The notes: generated by a model not told the origin, from the sequence alone. DNA of 64,000 nt from Rhodospirillales bacterium (GCA_023898785.1 CP060239.1:1798001-1862000); one strand, 5' to 3'. Shown: positions 53,205-62,630, counted from the first letter of the stretch. Numbers and translations are program-made.

Positions 53205-54047
53205 CTAGGGGGTATCAGTTTTATCTTGCGATCCGGGGTAGAAAACGCCGCGTACCTGGCCTTTGCCGGGCACTTCGGTGGTTTGATCTCCGCCGTGGAT
53301 GGTGCTGATATTGGTGTTCAGATTGACTACGGCGCGCTGGCCTTCGAGCGTATTGGGTCCGCGTAGAATTTTAACGCCGCCGGTCAGTTCGGCAATATTG
53401 GTATCGGCTTTATAGATACCGTAAGCGCCGGTGACGGTTTCGGTTGGCGTTATGATGACGACATTGCCGATGGCTTCTAAAGAGTGGAGGACTTGCTGAC
53501 TCCCGGCATTGTTCTTAAGCACGGCGGAGATTTTGTCGGCACGCAGGGTGTCCTGGCCGCCGCCGATTTTGGGGCGCACGACTTGCGCGTTGCCGATGGC
53601 GTTGACGCGGCCGTCGGCGGCCCAATATTCGAATTTATCACGCGCGGTAACGGTTTGATCGGGTGAAATCATTTTGAGGTTGCCTCCGGTCATGGTGGCG
53701 AGGCTCTGGTCTAAATCATAGTGTGCATTTTCGCCGTATATTATGGTGTCACGGTTTTTCAAAATGACGTTTGTGTCGGCGGTGACTTTCCAGATTTGCA
53801 TGTTATTGCCATCTTTGCCTTCGCGGTAATATGCGCTAAGACGTCCTCCTTCGACAGAAGCGTCTCCTTGCTTCGCGCGGGCATTTTTTGTGGCGACAAA
53901 CAGTTTTTCTCCGCGCAGCCATTCGAGGGTCCCATCGGCGGTGATCTCGAGAGGGTCTTTTGAATTTGTGTTTAGGCCTTGAGCCTGTGCGTTTGCTGCG
54001 CTTAGCGTGAGTAAAAGGATTAAAATGAAAAACGGTTTGCATTTCAT
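53205..54047 (-). CDS. lptA: LPS export periplasmic bridge protein
   Basis: The 280-residue protein has a Sec signal peptide (FFILILLLTLSAANAQAQG; cleavage near residue 22) and an OstA/LptA beta-jellyroll (LEITADGTLEWLRGEKLFVATKNARA and GENAHYDLDQSLATMTGG). It forms the periplasmic bridge that carries lipopolysaccharide to the outer membrane. It is longer than the E. coli protein, as is usual in alphaproteobacteria. Its ATG overlaps the lptC stop by four bases. Confidence 0.92.
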   Translation of the reverse strand: MKCKPFFILILLLTLSAANAQAQGLNTNSKDPLEITADGTLEWLRGEKLFVATKNARAKQGDASVEGGRLSAYYREGKDGNNMQIWKVTADTNVILKNRDTIIYGENAHYDLDQSLATMTGGNLKMISPDQTVTARDKFEYWAADGRVNAIGNAQVVRPKIGGGQDTLRADKISAVLKNNAGSQQVLHSLEAIGNVVIITPTETVTGAYGIYKADTNIAELTGGVKILRGPNTLEGQRAVVNLNTNISTIHGGDQTTEVPGKGQVRGVFYPGSQDKTDTP

Positions 54048-54763
54048 GGTTTGAGTACTTTCCCTGCGCCTGAGGTTTTGGTGTCATAAATGACAAGCTT
54101 TGCCGGGCCTGTAAATATTAGCGTTTGTGTTTTGGAATCAGCGTGCATGCCTTTGGCGTTTAGTGTGCCTAGAGGGCCGTGCCCTGAAATGGATGTTTCG
54201 GTTTGAGCGGTGCCGACGTTCATGTCGACGTCAAGTTCCTGGGTGGTGACTTTATAGCCTGCATCATGAAAGAGTGTGACGTTGTCTTTGAGCAGGAGGC
54301 GCTGGGTTTCCTGGCGATAGGCACCTTGACGCGCGGTGACGGCCAGCCAGTTGCCGTTATTGAGTGCGATGTCGGCCATGGGTTCATCGAGCAGCATCAG
54401 CGCATCGTCCTGATCTTGCAGGGCACGTTTGGCGGTGATGTAAAAGGGCTGGTTTTTATTATCGACGCTGTCGAATTTGGGGTTAAGCAATTCGTTTTTG
54501 CCAATGGTTTTAGCGGTTTTAATATCGGGCACGGCGGCGATGTCGTTCGTTTTCAGGACGTCCCATGAAAAGACAATGGCTGTGATTGCGATGGCGATGA
54601 GGGGGAGTGCGATGCCCAGAGAGCGGATGAAGGCAGAGTAGCGTCGCATTCCCTCGTGGCTACGGGAGCTTTCGGCGCGGGTGAGCTGGCTGAATTTTAT
54701 AGGGCCGCCTGTATGTGCCTCAGCCGCATGATTCTGATTATTTTTTTGTTGGATGTTGTCCAT
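54044..54763 (-). CDS. lptC: LPS export protein LptC
   Basis: The 239-residue protein has a cytoplasmic start, one membrane span (about 48-70; LGIALPLIAIAITAIVFSW) and a periplasmic LptC domain with NPKFDSVDNKNQPFYITAKRA and LLKDNVTLFHDAGYKVTT. It hands lipopolysaccharide from LptBFG to LptA. Order lptC-lptA is conserved. The N-terminal extension ahead of the membrane span is longer than in E. coli. Confidence 0.9.
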   Translation of the reverse strand: MDNIQQKNNQNHAAEAHTGGPIKFSQLTRAESSRSHEGMRRYSAFIRSLGIALPLIAIAITAIVFSWDVLKTNDIAAVPDIKTAKTIGKNELLNPKFDSVDNKNQPFYITAKRALQDQDDALMLLDEPMADIALNNGNWLAVTARQGAYRQETQRLLLKDNVTLFHDAGYKVTTQELDVDMNVGTAQTETSISGHGPLGTLNAKGMHADSKTQTLIFTGPAKLVIYDTKTSGAGKVLKP

Positions 54764-54800
54764 CCTGTTTGCCTTTAATCGCCCTATTGAATGGGGTATA

Positions 54801-55808
54801 TTACAGAAGTCCGGCTTGAATACAATCTTGTAGGCGGATCATTCCGGCGAGTTTTCCGTTTTCCATGACCAGCAGGCTGGAGATATAGTGTCCGGGATTT
54901 TCTGTCATAATATTGACGGCTTCGACGGCCAGTGAGAATTTTTCAATGGTTTTGGGGCTGGTGCTCATGATTCTTGTCACGGGTTTTTGCAGCAAATTTG
55001 CATCCATGTGCCGTTTAAGATCACCGTCGGTGATGATGCCTTGTACGGCGCCGTCTTCGTTTATTATAATTACCGATCCAAGGTTTTTCTCACTCAGCAT
55101 TAAAATTGCCTTGTCCATCTGCGCGGTTTCGTCGACAAGGGGCAGGTTGTCATAGGGGATCATCAGTTCGGCGACGGTCATGAGTTTTTGGCCCAATTTT
55201 CCGCCCGGATGGAAGATTTTATATTGTTCGGGCGTCAGCCCCATGCGATGGAGCAGCGAAACGGCGAGGGCATCGCCGAGTGCGATCATCATGGTGGTCG
55301 AGGTGGTCGGGGCCAGGCCGTTGGGACAGGCTTCGGGGGCCTTGGGTAGTTTTAAGCATATATCGGCGTGAGTGGCCAAGGTGCTTTGCGGGTTGGAGGT
55401 CATAGCGATCAACGGGATATTATAGCGCCGCGTGTAGTGAATGAGGTCGGATAGCTCAGTATTTTCGCCGGAATTGGAGAGCATGAGGACCACATCATGC
55501 TCGGTTATCATGCCCATATCCCCGTGGCTGGCTTCGCCGGGATGAACAAAATAAGCAGGCGTACCGGTGGAGGCGAGGGTGGCAGCGATTTTACGGCTAA
55601 CATGGCCACTTTTGCCGATGCCTGCAATGATGAGGCGACCGTGATTGCCTGATTGTTTCATTGTATGGATGGTTTCAACAGTTTCATCGAAGCATTTGTC
55701 GAGAGAATCTTTGAGCGCACTGAGGCCTTCTATCTCTGTTTGCAGAACAGTGCGGGCGTGGTCTTGATCGCTTTGATTTTGCATGTTTTTGGGGGCCGGT
55801 GTATTCAT
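54801..55808 (-). CDS. kdsD: Arabinose-5-phosphate isomerase (KdsD/KpsF)
   Basis: This 335-residue enzyme converts ribulose 5-phosphate to arabinose 5-phosphate for KDO synthesis. It has an SIS domain (about 45-180; GIGKSGHVSRKIAATLASTG, HPGEASHGDMGMI) and two C-terminal CBS domains (about 215-335). It lies upstream of the lptCA genes, linking KDO supply with lipopolysaccharide export. Confidence 0.95.
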   Translation of the reverse strand: MNTPAPKNMQNQSDQDHARTVLQTEIEGLSALKDSLDKCFDETVETIHTMKQSGNHGRLIIAGIGKSGHVSRKIAATLASTGTPAYFVHPGEASHGDMGMITEHDVVLMLSNSGENTELSDLIHYTRRYNIPLIAMTSNPQSTLATHADICLKLPKAPEACPNGLAPTTSTTMMIALGDALAVSLLHRMGLTPEQYKIFHPGGKLGQKLMTVAELMIPYDNLPLVDETAQMDKAILMLSEKNLGSVIIINEDGAVQGIITDGDLKRHMDANLLQKPVTRIMSTSPKTIEKFSLAVEAVNIMTENPGHYISSLLVMENGKLAGMIRLQDCIQAGLL

Positions 55809-55859
55809 GGCTCGTCTTTCAATGTTCGCGCGCGTTATATTGTTTGAGCGTGGCAGCTT

Positions 55860-56471
55860 TTAGTGTTCGAAAATATCTTCATTACTCCATCCAGCCAGGT
55901 CTAGCGCGGCACGTATGGGCAGGAAGTCAAAGCATTTTTGTGCAAGATCGATGCGATCTTCGCGCTTTAGCATGATGTCAAGACGTTCTTTGAGTTCGTG
56001 GAGGTGGAGAACGTCATTGGCCGCGTATTTGAGCTGTACGTCTTTGAGGTCTTCTGCTCCCCAATCTGAGGATTGTTGTTGTTTATTGAGTTCAATGCCG
56101 AGCAATTCCCGGCAACAGTCGCGCAGGCCGTGGCGGTCGGTATAGGTGCGCGCGAGTCGTGAAGCTGTACGTGTGCAATAAATCGGGGCGCAATCGACCT
56201 CAAGATATTTTTTAATTACGGCAATGTCGAAGCGCGCAAAATGAAAGATTTTCAACGTTTTTTCGTCGGCTAACAGCGTTTTGAGGTTTGGAGCAGCATA
56301 GGTTTCGCGGTTAAGCTGAACGATGTGGGCTTTGCCGTCACCGCTGGAGAGTTGTACAAGGCATAATGGGTCACGATGTGGGGCTAAGCCCAGAGTTTCC
56401 GTGTCTATGGCCAGAGCATTGCCAAAATTAAGATCTGCCGGGATGTCGCCTTTATGGAGGGTAATACTCAT
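55860..56471 (-). CDS. Short RNase D-type 3'-5' exonuclease
   Basis: The 203-residue protein holds a complete DEDD exonuclease domain: AIDTETLGL (about 21-29), FHFARFDIAVIKKY (about 78-91) and YAANDVLHLHEL (about 161-172), the Y-type third motif. The HRDC domains of full-length E. coli RNase D are absent, so this is the short form common in alphaproteobacteria. It likely trims tRNA or other small RNA ends. tRNA-Leu lies just upstream. Confidence 0.93.
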   Translation of the reverse strand: MSITLHKGDIPADLNFGNALAIDTETLGLAPHRDPLCLVQLSSGDGKAHIVQLNRETYAAPNLKTLLADEKTLKIFHFARFDIAVIKKYLEVDCAPIYCTRTASRLARTYTDRHGLRDCCRELLGIELNKQQQSSDWGAEDLKDVQLKYAANDVLHLHELKERLDIMLKREDRIDLAQKCFDFLPIRAALDLAGWSNEDIFEH

Positions 56472-56575
56472 TTATACGCCTTTTTATTGTATGAAAGTTA
56501 CGCTGCAGCCTCTTTTCATATGCTGTTTCAGCCTTCAATTTTCTTAATAGTCGTCTTTTTATATAAGAAAATCAA

Positions 56576-56663
56576 TGGTGCCCAGGAAAGGACTTGAACC
56601 TTCACTCCCACAAGGGGAACTAGCACCTGAAGCTAGCGCGTCTACCAATTCCGCCACCTGGGC
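56576..56663 (-). tRNA. tRNA-Leu (anticodon CAG)
   Basis: On the minus strand, an 88-nt cloverleaf starts GCCCAGGTGGCGG and ends CCTGGGCACCA, with CCA encoded. The acceptor stem is 7 bp. The D arm has GGTAGACGCG, and the anticodon stem CTAGC/GCTAG holds the loop TTCAGGT, so the anticodon is CAG. The long variable arm (TTCCCCTTGTGGGAG) is typical of class II leucine tRNA. The T arm reads GGTTCAAGTCC. Confidence 0.97.
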
Positions 56664-56817
56664 ACATTCATTCAAAGTGAGTGATTGTCTATCGTACTCA
56701 GACAAGGTTGTCAAATACGGGATTTGAGAAAGTTCTATAAATTAGGCCTTTGCATTTTATTAATTTTAAACGATCATAATGGGAGAGATTTGTTCGATAT
56801 AGGGGAAGAACAGCACT

Positions 56818-57648
56818 ATGAAAGTTTTAGTCGTTGATCAGGATGATATGTCTACGCAACTTATTCGTTCCAAGCTTGAGGCAATTGGGCATCAGGTTGT
56901 CGAGGAACCGATGAAAAATAATGCGGTTGAAAGGCTTGCAGGAGATGATTTTGATGTGGTTTTGTTTGATCCCAGTCCTCTGACAAGTCCACGGCCTATG
57001 ATTTTAAATGCGCGGCGCAGTGTTAAAAATTACCCTTATATCGTTTTAATATCGCAGAGTATTTCTCAAGAAGAAGCGCTTAAGAGCGGTTCGAATGATT
57101 TTCTTAAAAAACCGATTGATTCGGCGCTTCTTTTGCAAAAGATGGATAATGCCAAGCGTTTGATTAAATTAGTCCAGCGTATTGGCGATGAATCTGAAGA
57201 TTTTCCCAGTGCCGGTGGTGTGATTGCTAAATCGGCCTTTAATCAGCTGTTTCTTTCAGCGATGGATCGTGCGGATCGTTATGGTGAACGGACGTTTATT
57301 TTACAGATTTCTTTAAATAATTATAAGGAGTTGCTTGAAGGGAGCGGTTCATATGCGGCTGAGTTTGCTGTGGCGAAGCTGTGTCAGTATTTGGTGCTTT
57401 TGCGCCGACAGAGTGACATTATCGGGCAAACGGCCAAGAATGAATATAGTTTGTTGTTGCAACGTCCGATTTATGAGACGGAGCCAACCGAGGCCGCCAA
57501 TCGTTTTGCGCAGGAGCTTGCTGCGCTTAAAGACATTGATTCGGGACGTGCTGAACCTGCTGAAGTTTTGGTTTCCTTGATCGATGTTCCTACTGGTACG
57601 CGGCTTGTTGAGCATGTTTTCAAGCCTAATGAAACCGTTGAAAATTAA
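56818..57648 (+). CDS. Receiver plus degenerate GGDEF protein
   Basis: The 276-residue protein begins with a receiver domain (acidic residues D7, D9 and D10; phosphoacceptor D51; Lys97/98 in FLKKPI) and continues with a GGDEF-like domain (about 135-250). The latter keeps the fold pattern (FNQLFLSAMDRADRYGERTFILQISL, LRRQSDII) but has AKNEY where GGDEF should be and lacks the metal-binding Asp, so it is not a cyclase. It may bind another partner or act as a decoy. Its kinase is unknown. It is separated from recR, which is convergent, by a perfect palindrome. Confidence 0.85.
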   Translation: MKVLVVDQDDMSTQLIRSKLEAIGHQVVEEPMKNNAVERLAGDDFDVVLFDPSPLTSPRPMILNARRSVKNYPYIVLISQSISQEEALKSGSNDFLKKPIDSALLLQKMDNAKRLIKLVQRIGDESEDFPSAGGVIAKSAFNQLFLSAMDRADRYGERTFILQISLNNYKELLEGSGSYAAEFAVAKLCQYLVLLRRQSDIIGQTAKNEYSLLLQRPIYETEPTEAANRFAQELAALKDIDSGRAEPAEVLVSLIDVPTGTRLVEHVFKPNETVEN

Positions 57649-57679
57649 GCGGAACCCTTTAAAATTGCAGAGTTAAGCC

Positions 57680-57707
57680 AGAACATACCGACCGGTCGGT
57701 ATGTTCT
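57680..57707. promoter_or_regulatory. 28-bp perfect palindrome
   Basis: The half-site is AGAACATACCGACC, repeated without mismatch on the other strand. The core TACCGACCGGTCGGTA matches the type of operator bound by TetR-family repressors. It lies between the ends of two convergent genes, where an operator is not expected; as RNA it would make a very stable hairpin, so it may instead end transcription. No TetR gene is in the window. Confidence 0.8.
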
Positions 57708-57723
57708 ATTATGACTGGTGTAA

Positions 57724-58320
57724 TCAGACGCTTTTTTTGCGTGAACGCAGGGCGGTGGTGATGGTGCCGTCGTCGAGATAATCAAGCTCACCGCCAACCG
57801 GTACGCCGTGGGCGAGGTGGGTGACTTCCAACTGCGGGCGGTTGATGTGATCGGCGATGTAATGCGCTGTGCTTTGGCCGTCCACGGTCGCGCTGAGGGC
57901 GAGGATGACTTCTGTAATGTCGGGATCGGCTGCGCGGGCGATTAGACTGCTCAGGTTGAGTTGATTCGGGCCGATGCCATCAAGTGCGGAGAGTAATCCG
58001 CCCAGAACATGATATTGTCCTTTATAGGCCGAGGTTCGTTCGATTGCCCAGAGGTCACTGACTTGTGCAACCACGCAAATTTGCGTTTTAGAGCGCCGGG
58101 CATCCTGGCAAATATTGCAAGGATCGGGCATATCGAGATTGCCGCAAATGCTGCAAGTGCGGATTTCTTCGGCCGTACGTTTCAGTAAATCGGCCAGTGG
58201 CAGCATGGTTTGGTTTTTATGGGCGAGCATATGCAGGGCGATGCGCCGGGCTGAGCGATTACCTAGGCCGGGCAGGCCGGAGAGTGTTTTGATAAGATGT
58301 TGTAAAGGGCCGTCCTGCAT
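57724..58320 (-). CDS. recR: Recombination mediator protein RecR
   Basis: The 198-residue protein has the N-terminal HhH region, a C4 zinc finger (CSICGNLDMPDPCNIC, about 56-71) and a Toprim domain with ILALSATVDGQSTAHYI. It acts with RecF/RecO to load RecA at gaps. Its usual partners dnaX and ybaB are absent; it follows lolA and ftsK instead. Confidence 0.96.
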   Translation of the reverse strand: MQDGPLQHLIKTLSGLPGLGNRSARRIALHMLAHKNQTMLPLADLLKRTAEEIRTCSICGNLDMPDPCNICQDARRSKTQICVVAQVSDLWAIERTSAYKGQYHVLGGLLSALDGIGPNQLNLSSLIARAADPDITEVILALSATVDGQSTAHYIADHINRPQLEVTHLAHGVPVGGELDYLDDGTITTALRSRKKSV

Positions 58321-58330
58321 TTGCTAAGCT

Positions 58331-58990
58331 TTAATCATTAAATTCGGAGGTGCCGCGCGCTGGATCAGCGTAAACAAACAGATCTGCCGGGTGCTTAATA
58401 TCGGTTTTCATATAGAAGAGCTCTACTTCGGTGATGAGGCCTTGTCCGTCTACGACTCGCCATTTACTGAGTGTTAGCGGGTCTTCTTTAAAGCCCAGTG
58501 TAAGTGAGCCTGCTTCAGGGTCGGAGCGCTGGATGAGCTGGACCTGTAAAAAGCCGCCTTTACGCCGGACGCTTTCGACCTTAATGTCTTCCTCCAGTGA
58601 CAAATCTTTGCGCAGGAAAAAATCGGCTAATGTCTGGCCGATGGGCGCGTTGGTTTGTTCTCCCAATTCCGCATCATAGAAATAGATAAAAAAACCGTCG
58701 GCAACGACGAAATCCTTGATGGGTTCGTCATATTCAAAGCGGAGCTTGCCGGGACGCTGGAGGTAAAAAGTTCCAACAAGCTGTGTGCCGTCATGGGTGG
58801 TTTGTACGAAGCGGGCACGCGCGGTCGATAAATTCTGCAGGTAGGATTCGACCATCTTCACATCTTTGTTGAAGCTTTCTGTTTTTTCCGCCCGACCTGT
58901 GTAAGGTAGAAAAATTAGCGCAGCGCTGAGGGCTGTTAGAAGAAGAATTCTCAATGTTTGCGTATCCTGTTTTGTTGCTCTCATACACAT
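58331..58990 (-). CDS. lolA: Outer-membrane lipoprotein carrier LolA
   Basis: The 219-residue protein has a hydrophobic signal sequence (about 13-32; ILLLTALSAALIFLPYTGRAE) and a LolA beta-barrel (ARFVQTTHDGTQLVGTFYLQRPGKLRFEY). It carries lipoproteins across the periplasm to LolB. Another ATG two codons downstream could be the start. ftsK-lolA is a common alphaproteobacterial order. Confidence 0.88.
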   Translation of the reverse strand: MCMRATKQDTQTLRILLLTALSAALIFLPYTGRAEKTESFNKDVKMVESYLQNLSTARARFVQTTHDGTQLVGTFYLQRPGKLRFEYDEPIKDFVVADGFFIYFYDAELGEQTNAPIGQTLADFFLRKDLSLEEDIKVESVRRKGGFLQVQLIQRSDPEAGSLTLGFKEDPLTLSKWRVVDGQGLITEVELFYMKTDIKHPADLFVYADPARGTSEFND

Positions 58991-59126
58991 AGTATACGCA
59001 GGCGGCTTTGCAAACCCTTTGGTAAAAGATTTGTTTGGTGGTCAGGATTTGATGTTTGCGTGTCTGCGAGATATTTTAAAATACAGACTGGGCGGTATTT
59101 TGTGGTATTTGCCGTGTTTTATTCGA

Positions 59127-61634
59127 TCAACCCGCGTCGGAGAAATCGCTGATCAAGACTTCGCGTTTGCCGGTGGCGTTGGCTTTTGAGATCACACCCT
59201 GGCGTTCCATTTCCTCGATAATGCGTGCGGCGCGGTTATAGCCGATTTGCAAATAACGTTGAACGAAGCTGGTGGAGGCTTTGCCTTCGCGTGCGACGAG
59301 GGCGACGGCTTCATCATAAAGCTCATCTATTTTTTCGCCTGTCCCACCCCGATCATCGAAGATGGCCTGCATGACTTCGCTGGCATCGCTAAAATCGCTG
59401 TCAGTGATGGAATCGATGTAAGAGGGCTCGGCTTTGGATTTGAGGTCGCTGACTACGCATTCGACGTCGTCATCGCTGACGAACGGGCCGTGTACGCGTG
59501 TGATGCGTCCGCCCGGGGCCATATAGAGCATGTCGCCCATACCCAGAAGTTGTTCGGCGCCGCCTTCGCCCAGAATAGTTCGTGAATCGACTTTTGATGT
59601 GACCTGAAAGGAAATACGGGTCGGGAAGTTGGCTTTGATGACGCCGGTGATGACATCGACTGAAGGGCGCTGCGTGGCCATGATCAAATGGATTCCGGCT
59701 GCGCGGGCCATCTGGGCGAGGCGCTGGATGGCGCTTTCAACGTCTTTGCCTGCGACGAGCATGAGGTCGGCAAATTCGTCGACGATGACGACGATATAGG
59801 GCAGTTCGGAAAGGTCCATTTCCTGATCTTCGAAGATTGGTGCGCCGGTATCGGGCGTGAAACCGGTCTGGACTTTTTGCATGATTTTTTCGCCTTTTTT
59901 GACGGCTTCGCGGACGCGTTCATTATAGCCGTTGATATTGCGTACGCCGAGCTTAGACATAGAGCGGTAGCGTTCTTCCATCTCCGCCACCGTCCATTTG
60001 AGGGCGACGACGGCTTTGCCGGGTTCGGTTACAACGGGGGCGAGCAAGTGCGGGATGCCGTCATAGACGGAGAGTTCGAGCATTTTGGGGTCGATCATGA
60101 TGAAGCGGCATTTTTCCGGTGGCAGGCGGTAGAGCAGTGAGAGGATCATGGTATTCACGGCCACGGATTTCCCCGAGCCAGTGGTCCCGGCAACCAGGAG
60201 GTGAGGCATTTTGGCGAGGTCGGCGACGATAGGCTGGCCGCTAATGTCTTTACCAAGAGCCAGCGGCAGGCCTGCGCTGGTTTTTTCATAGAGTGATGTG
60301 GTCAGGAGTTCCTGCATATAAACGATTTGGCGGTTTTTGTTGGGTAGTTCGATGCCGATGACGTTGCGGCCTGGCACGACAGCGACGCGTACAGAGATGG
60401 CGGACATAGAGCGGGCGATGTCATCGGCCAGTCCAATGACTTTGGAGGATTTTGTACCCGGTGCGGGTTCGAGTTCGTAAAGCGTGACAACAGGGCCGGG
60501 GTGGATGGAGGTAATTTCGCCTTCGATATTGAAATCCGCCAGTACGTTTTGCAGTAGCTCCGCATTACGCCGCAGGGCGTTTTCATTGAGCTGCGGGGAT
60601 TGATTGTCTGTCCCGACGGCCTGTAAGAGATTAAGGTTCGGCAGTTCCCAGTTTTCAACATCCGAGAGGCTGAAACGTTGTTGTGGGCTGGCGTTATGTG
60701 TGCCGCTTGTCTGTGGCGTGACAACAGGAATTGGCTCTGCGGGTTTGGCCATTGGAGCAGGTGTTGGTGGCGTTGGCACCTGGTTTATGGCGGCGGCATT
60801 CTGGGTTTGTGGGGTGCTGATTTGTGGGGGCGTACGTGTTGCCAGTTTTTGCGGTATTTTTATCGGAAAAGCTTTGAACGGGGCGAGAGGGTCAGGGCGG
60901 TAATCTGGATTGTTATGGTGGGCAAGCCATTGTTGGAATCTGTAGGCCGCAGCGATAATAAATAGCGCTGTATGCACTATAAGACGCCAACTTTTTTGAA
61001 TGAGATAACCAATCTCATTCATTTTTGTGGCGCTGGCATAGACAGCCAAAGGCAGGGCGATTATTGTGGCGATTGTTGTGATGACGAGCGGGCTGAGCCA
61101 GGGAGAAATTTCTTGTCCGGCCAGGCCGGCTTTGCTGAGGATAAGTGTGCCCAGAGTTGAGCCCATGTAGGGGTGGGCGATCCAGTCGCCGGAGGGCATT
61201 TGTGAAAAGGCGATGGCGCAAAAGAGAGCGCCTGTGAGCAGGGCGATGGTTCGGAGCCAAAGCGGGTGTAAGGGCTGGCGGTTAAAGCTGCGGATACCCC
61301 ATGAAATCAGGACAAGAGAGAACAGGGCAGCGCCGATGCCGAGCGTTTGTAAAAACAGGTCGGCGAGCCATGCGCCGGAAGCACCCATCCAGTTTGATAT
61401 TTCATCATTTCCCTCGCTGCTGGCGGTATTCCATGAAGGGTCTGCAGGGTTATAGCTGATCAGGGCCAGTAAGATGAACAATCCGCTGAGTGTCGATGCT
61501 GAGGCAAATCCGTCAACAAAACGTCGGGCGATGAAAGCCTGGAGGCTTTCAGGCAAAAACTTTAGTAAAAAAGGTTGTTTTTTGCGGGTAGAGCGGCGTT
61601 TAGGCGCGCGGCGGATTGTACGTGTTCTGGCCAT
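59127..61634 (-). CDS. ftsK: DNA translocase FtsK
   Basis: The 835-residue protein has an N-terminal membrane domain (about four spans in residues 40-230), a Pro/Thr-rich linker (about 265-330), the RecA-like motor with Walker A VAGTTGSGKSVAVN (about 480-493) and Walker B YIVVIVDEFADLML, and a C-terminal winged-helix gamma domain (about 770-835) that reads KOPS sites. It pumps DNA during chromosome dimer resolution at division. The length is near the short end for the family because the linker is short. Confidence 0.97.
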   Translation of the reverse strand: MARTRTIRRAPKRRSTRKKQPFLLKFLPESLQAFIARRFVDGFASASTLSGLFILLALISYNPADPSWNTASSEGNDEISNWMGASGAWLADLFLQTLGIGAALFSLVLISWGIRSFNRQPLHPLWLRTIALLTGALFCAIAFSQMPSGDWIAHPYMGSTLGTLILSKAGLAGQEISPWLSPLVITTIATIIALPLAVYASATKMNEIGYLIQKSWRLIVHTALFIIAAAYRFQQWLAHHNNPDYRPDPLAPFKAFPIKIPQKLATRTPPQISTPQTQNAAAINQVPTPPTPAPMAKPAEPIPVVTPQTSGTHNASPQQRFSLSDVENWELPNLNLLQAVGTDNQSPQLNENALRRNAELLQNVLADFNIEGEITSIHPGPVVTLYELEPAPGTKSSKVIGLADDIARSMSAISVRVAVVPGRNVIGIELPNKNRQIVYMQELLTTSLYEKTSAGLPLALGKDISGQPIVADLAKMPHLLVAGTTGSGKSVAVNTMILSLLYRLPPEKCRFIMIDPKMLELSVYDGIPHLLAPVVTEPGKAVVALKWTVAEMEERYRSMSKLGVRNINGYNERVREAVKKGEKIMQKVQTGFTPDTGAPIFEDQEMDLSELPYIVVIVDEFADLMLVAGKDVESAIQRLAQMARAAGIHLIMATQRPSVDVITGVIKANFPTRISFQVTSKVDSRTILGEGGAEQLLGMGDMLYMAPGGRITRVHGPFVSDDDVECVVSDLKSKAEPSYIDSITDSDFSDASEVMQAIFDDRGGTGEKIDELYDEAVALVAREGKASTSFVQRYLQIGYNRAARIIEEMERQGVISKANATGKREVLISDFSDAG

Positions 61635-61926
61635 AATGTTTTCAATAAAGTTGTAGTGTGGTTGCTTTTGTTACTGGAAGGGGCTGAAGCTGAAGAATCA
61701 TCCAAAGCCTTGATGAGCGTTAAGTTTACAGAAGGTTAGCGCTAAAGACAAGTTTTGCAGTGTTTTGCCGGTTATTTGGTTTTGAGTTCTATGAAAGCCA
61801 GATTTTGCGCAGGATTCAGAGGATATTAAGTTTTCGTTAATCTTTTTGGTGTTATGTATAGATTATTGATCCTGCGTTTCTTTTTCAAATTTCGTTTTTA
61901 ACACACTCAGTTTACGGGAGGTTTTG

Positions 61927-62295
61927 ATGCCAAAGGGTTTTGCTTATACACAAGCTGTGCAGCCCTTTGTTTCCAACGGTGAGCCAGCTTACGCCGTTTA
62001 TGTTTATCATTATCCCGAAAACCAGATGGAGGGGCAAAATGATTGGGAAATGCGGACTTTGACATCTGATTTAAAGACGGCGTTACAGGATGCTCAATCT
62101 TTGTATAAAAGTTCTGGTTATCGCAGGGTTGAGGTAAAAAAGCGCGTACATGATTCTAAATCTGCGCGGACGCGCGATACGATTTTTAAGGTTTTTGATT
62201 GCGATTCGGATAAAGAAATTTTTAAGCGGCGATGTGCGTTGGCGGTTGTTTTTGGCGCAGCGGCAACGCTGGCTTATGCTTTTATAGCTAATTAA
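61927..62295 (+). CDS. Hypothetical 122-residue protein with C-terminal membrane helix
   Basis: I do not recognise the family. An ATG at 61927 preceded by GGGAGG is used; a TTG one codon earlier is possible. Most of the protein is soluble (AYAVYVYHYPENQMEGQNDWEMRTLTSDL and a basic VEVKKRVHDSKSARTRD), and it ends in a hydrophobic helix (about 103-119; CALAVVFGAAATLAYAFIA), so it may be tail-anchored. It converges with the next gene and overlaps it by four bases. Confidence 0.65.
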   Translation: MPKGFAYTQAVQPFVSNGEPAYAVYVYHYPENQMEGQNDWEMRTLTSDLKTALQDAQSLYKSSGYRRVEVKKRVHDSKSARTRDTIFKVFDCDSDKEIFKRRCALAVVFGAAATLAYAFIAN

Positions 62296-62630
62296 TCCAA
62301 AATGCCGAGCGGGTCTTTTATGACCAATTCACCAATTTGTTTGTAAACATTGGCATTTTCCAGCATTTGTTCTTTGATTGGTTCGTTTTGTTCGGCCAGT
62401 GTTGTAAAAAATGTTGCCGCATCAATCAGAAGTTTTCCTGCCAGTTCGCCGTGCGGGGTGTCATTGAGTGCGCCTTGTGGTTCTTGTGTGAGCAGTGCGC
62501 CCATTTGCTTAAAGACGGTGGCGTTTTCTTCCATTTGATCCTTGAGTGGGGGGTTTTGTTCGCCAAGGGTAAGGAAAAAATCTGCGGCATCGATCAGTAA
62601 TTTTGAGGCAAGTTCGGCGTGGGTGGGCAT
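62292..62630 (-). CDS. 112-residue protein made of two tandem 50-residue repeats
   Basis: No family is recognised. Residues about 3-50 and 60-108 are clearly the same unit: HxELAxKLLIDAA, FFxTLxEQN, QMxENAxVxKQ and a final PxGxL. Each is helical. The gene probably arose by internal duplication. The protein has no signal peptide or metal motif. Its start codon is preceded by AGGAG. Confidence 0.75.
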   Translation of the reverse strand: MPTHAELASKLLIDAADFFLTLGEQNPPLKDQMEENATVFKQMGALLTQEPQGALNDTPHGELAGKLLIDAATFFTTLAEQNEPIKEQMLENANVYKQIGELVIKDPLGILD

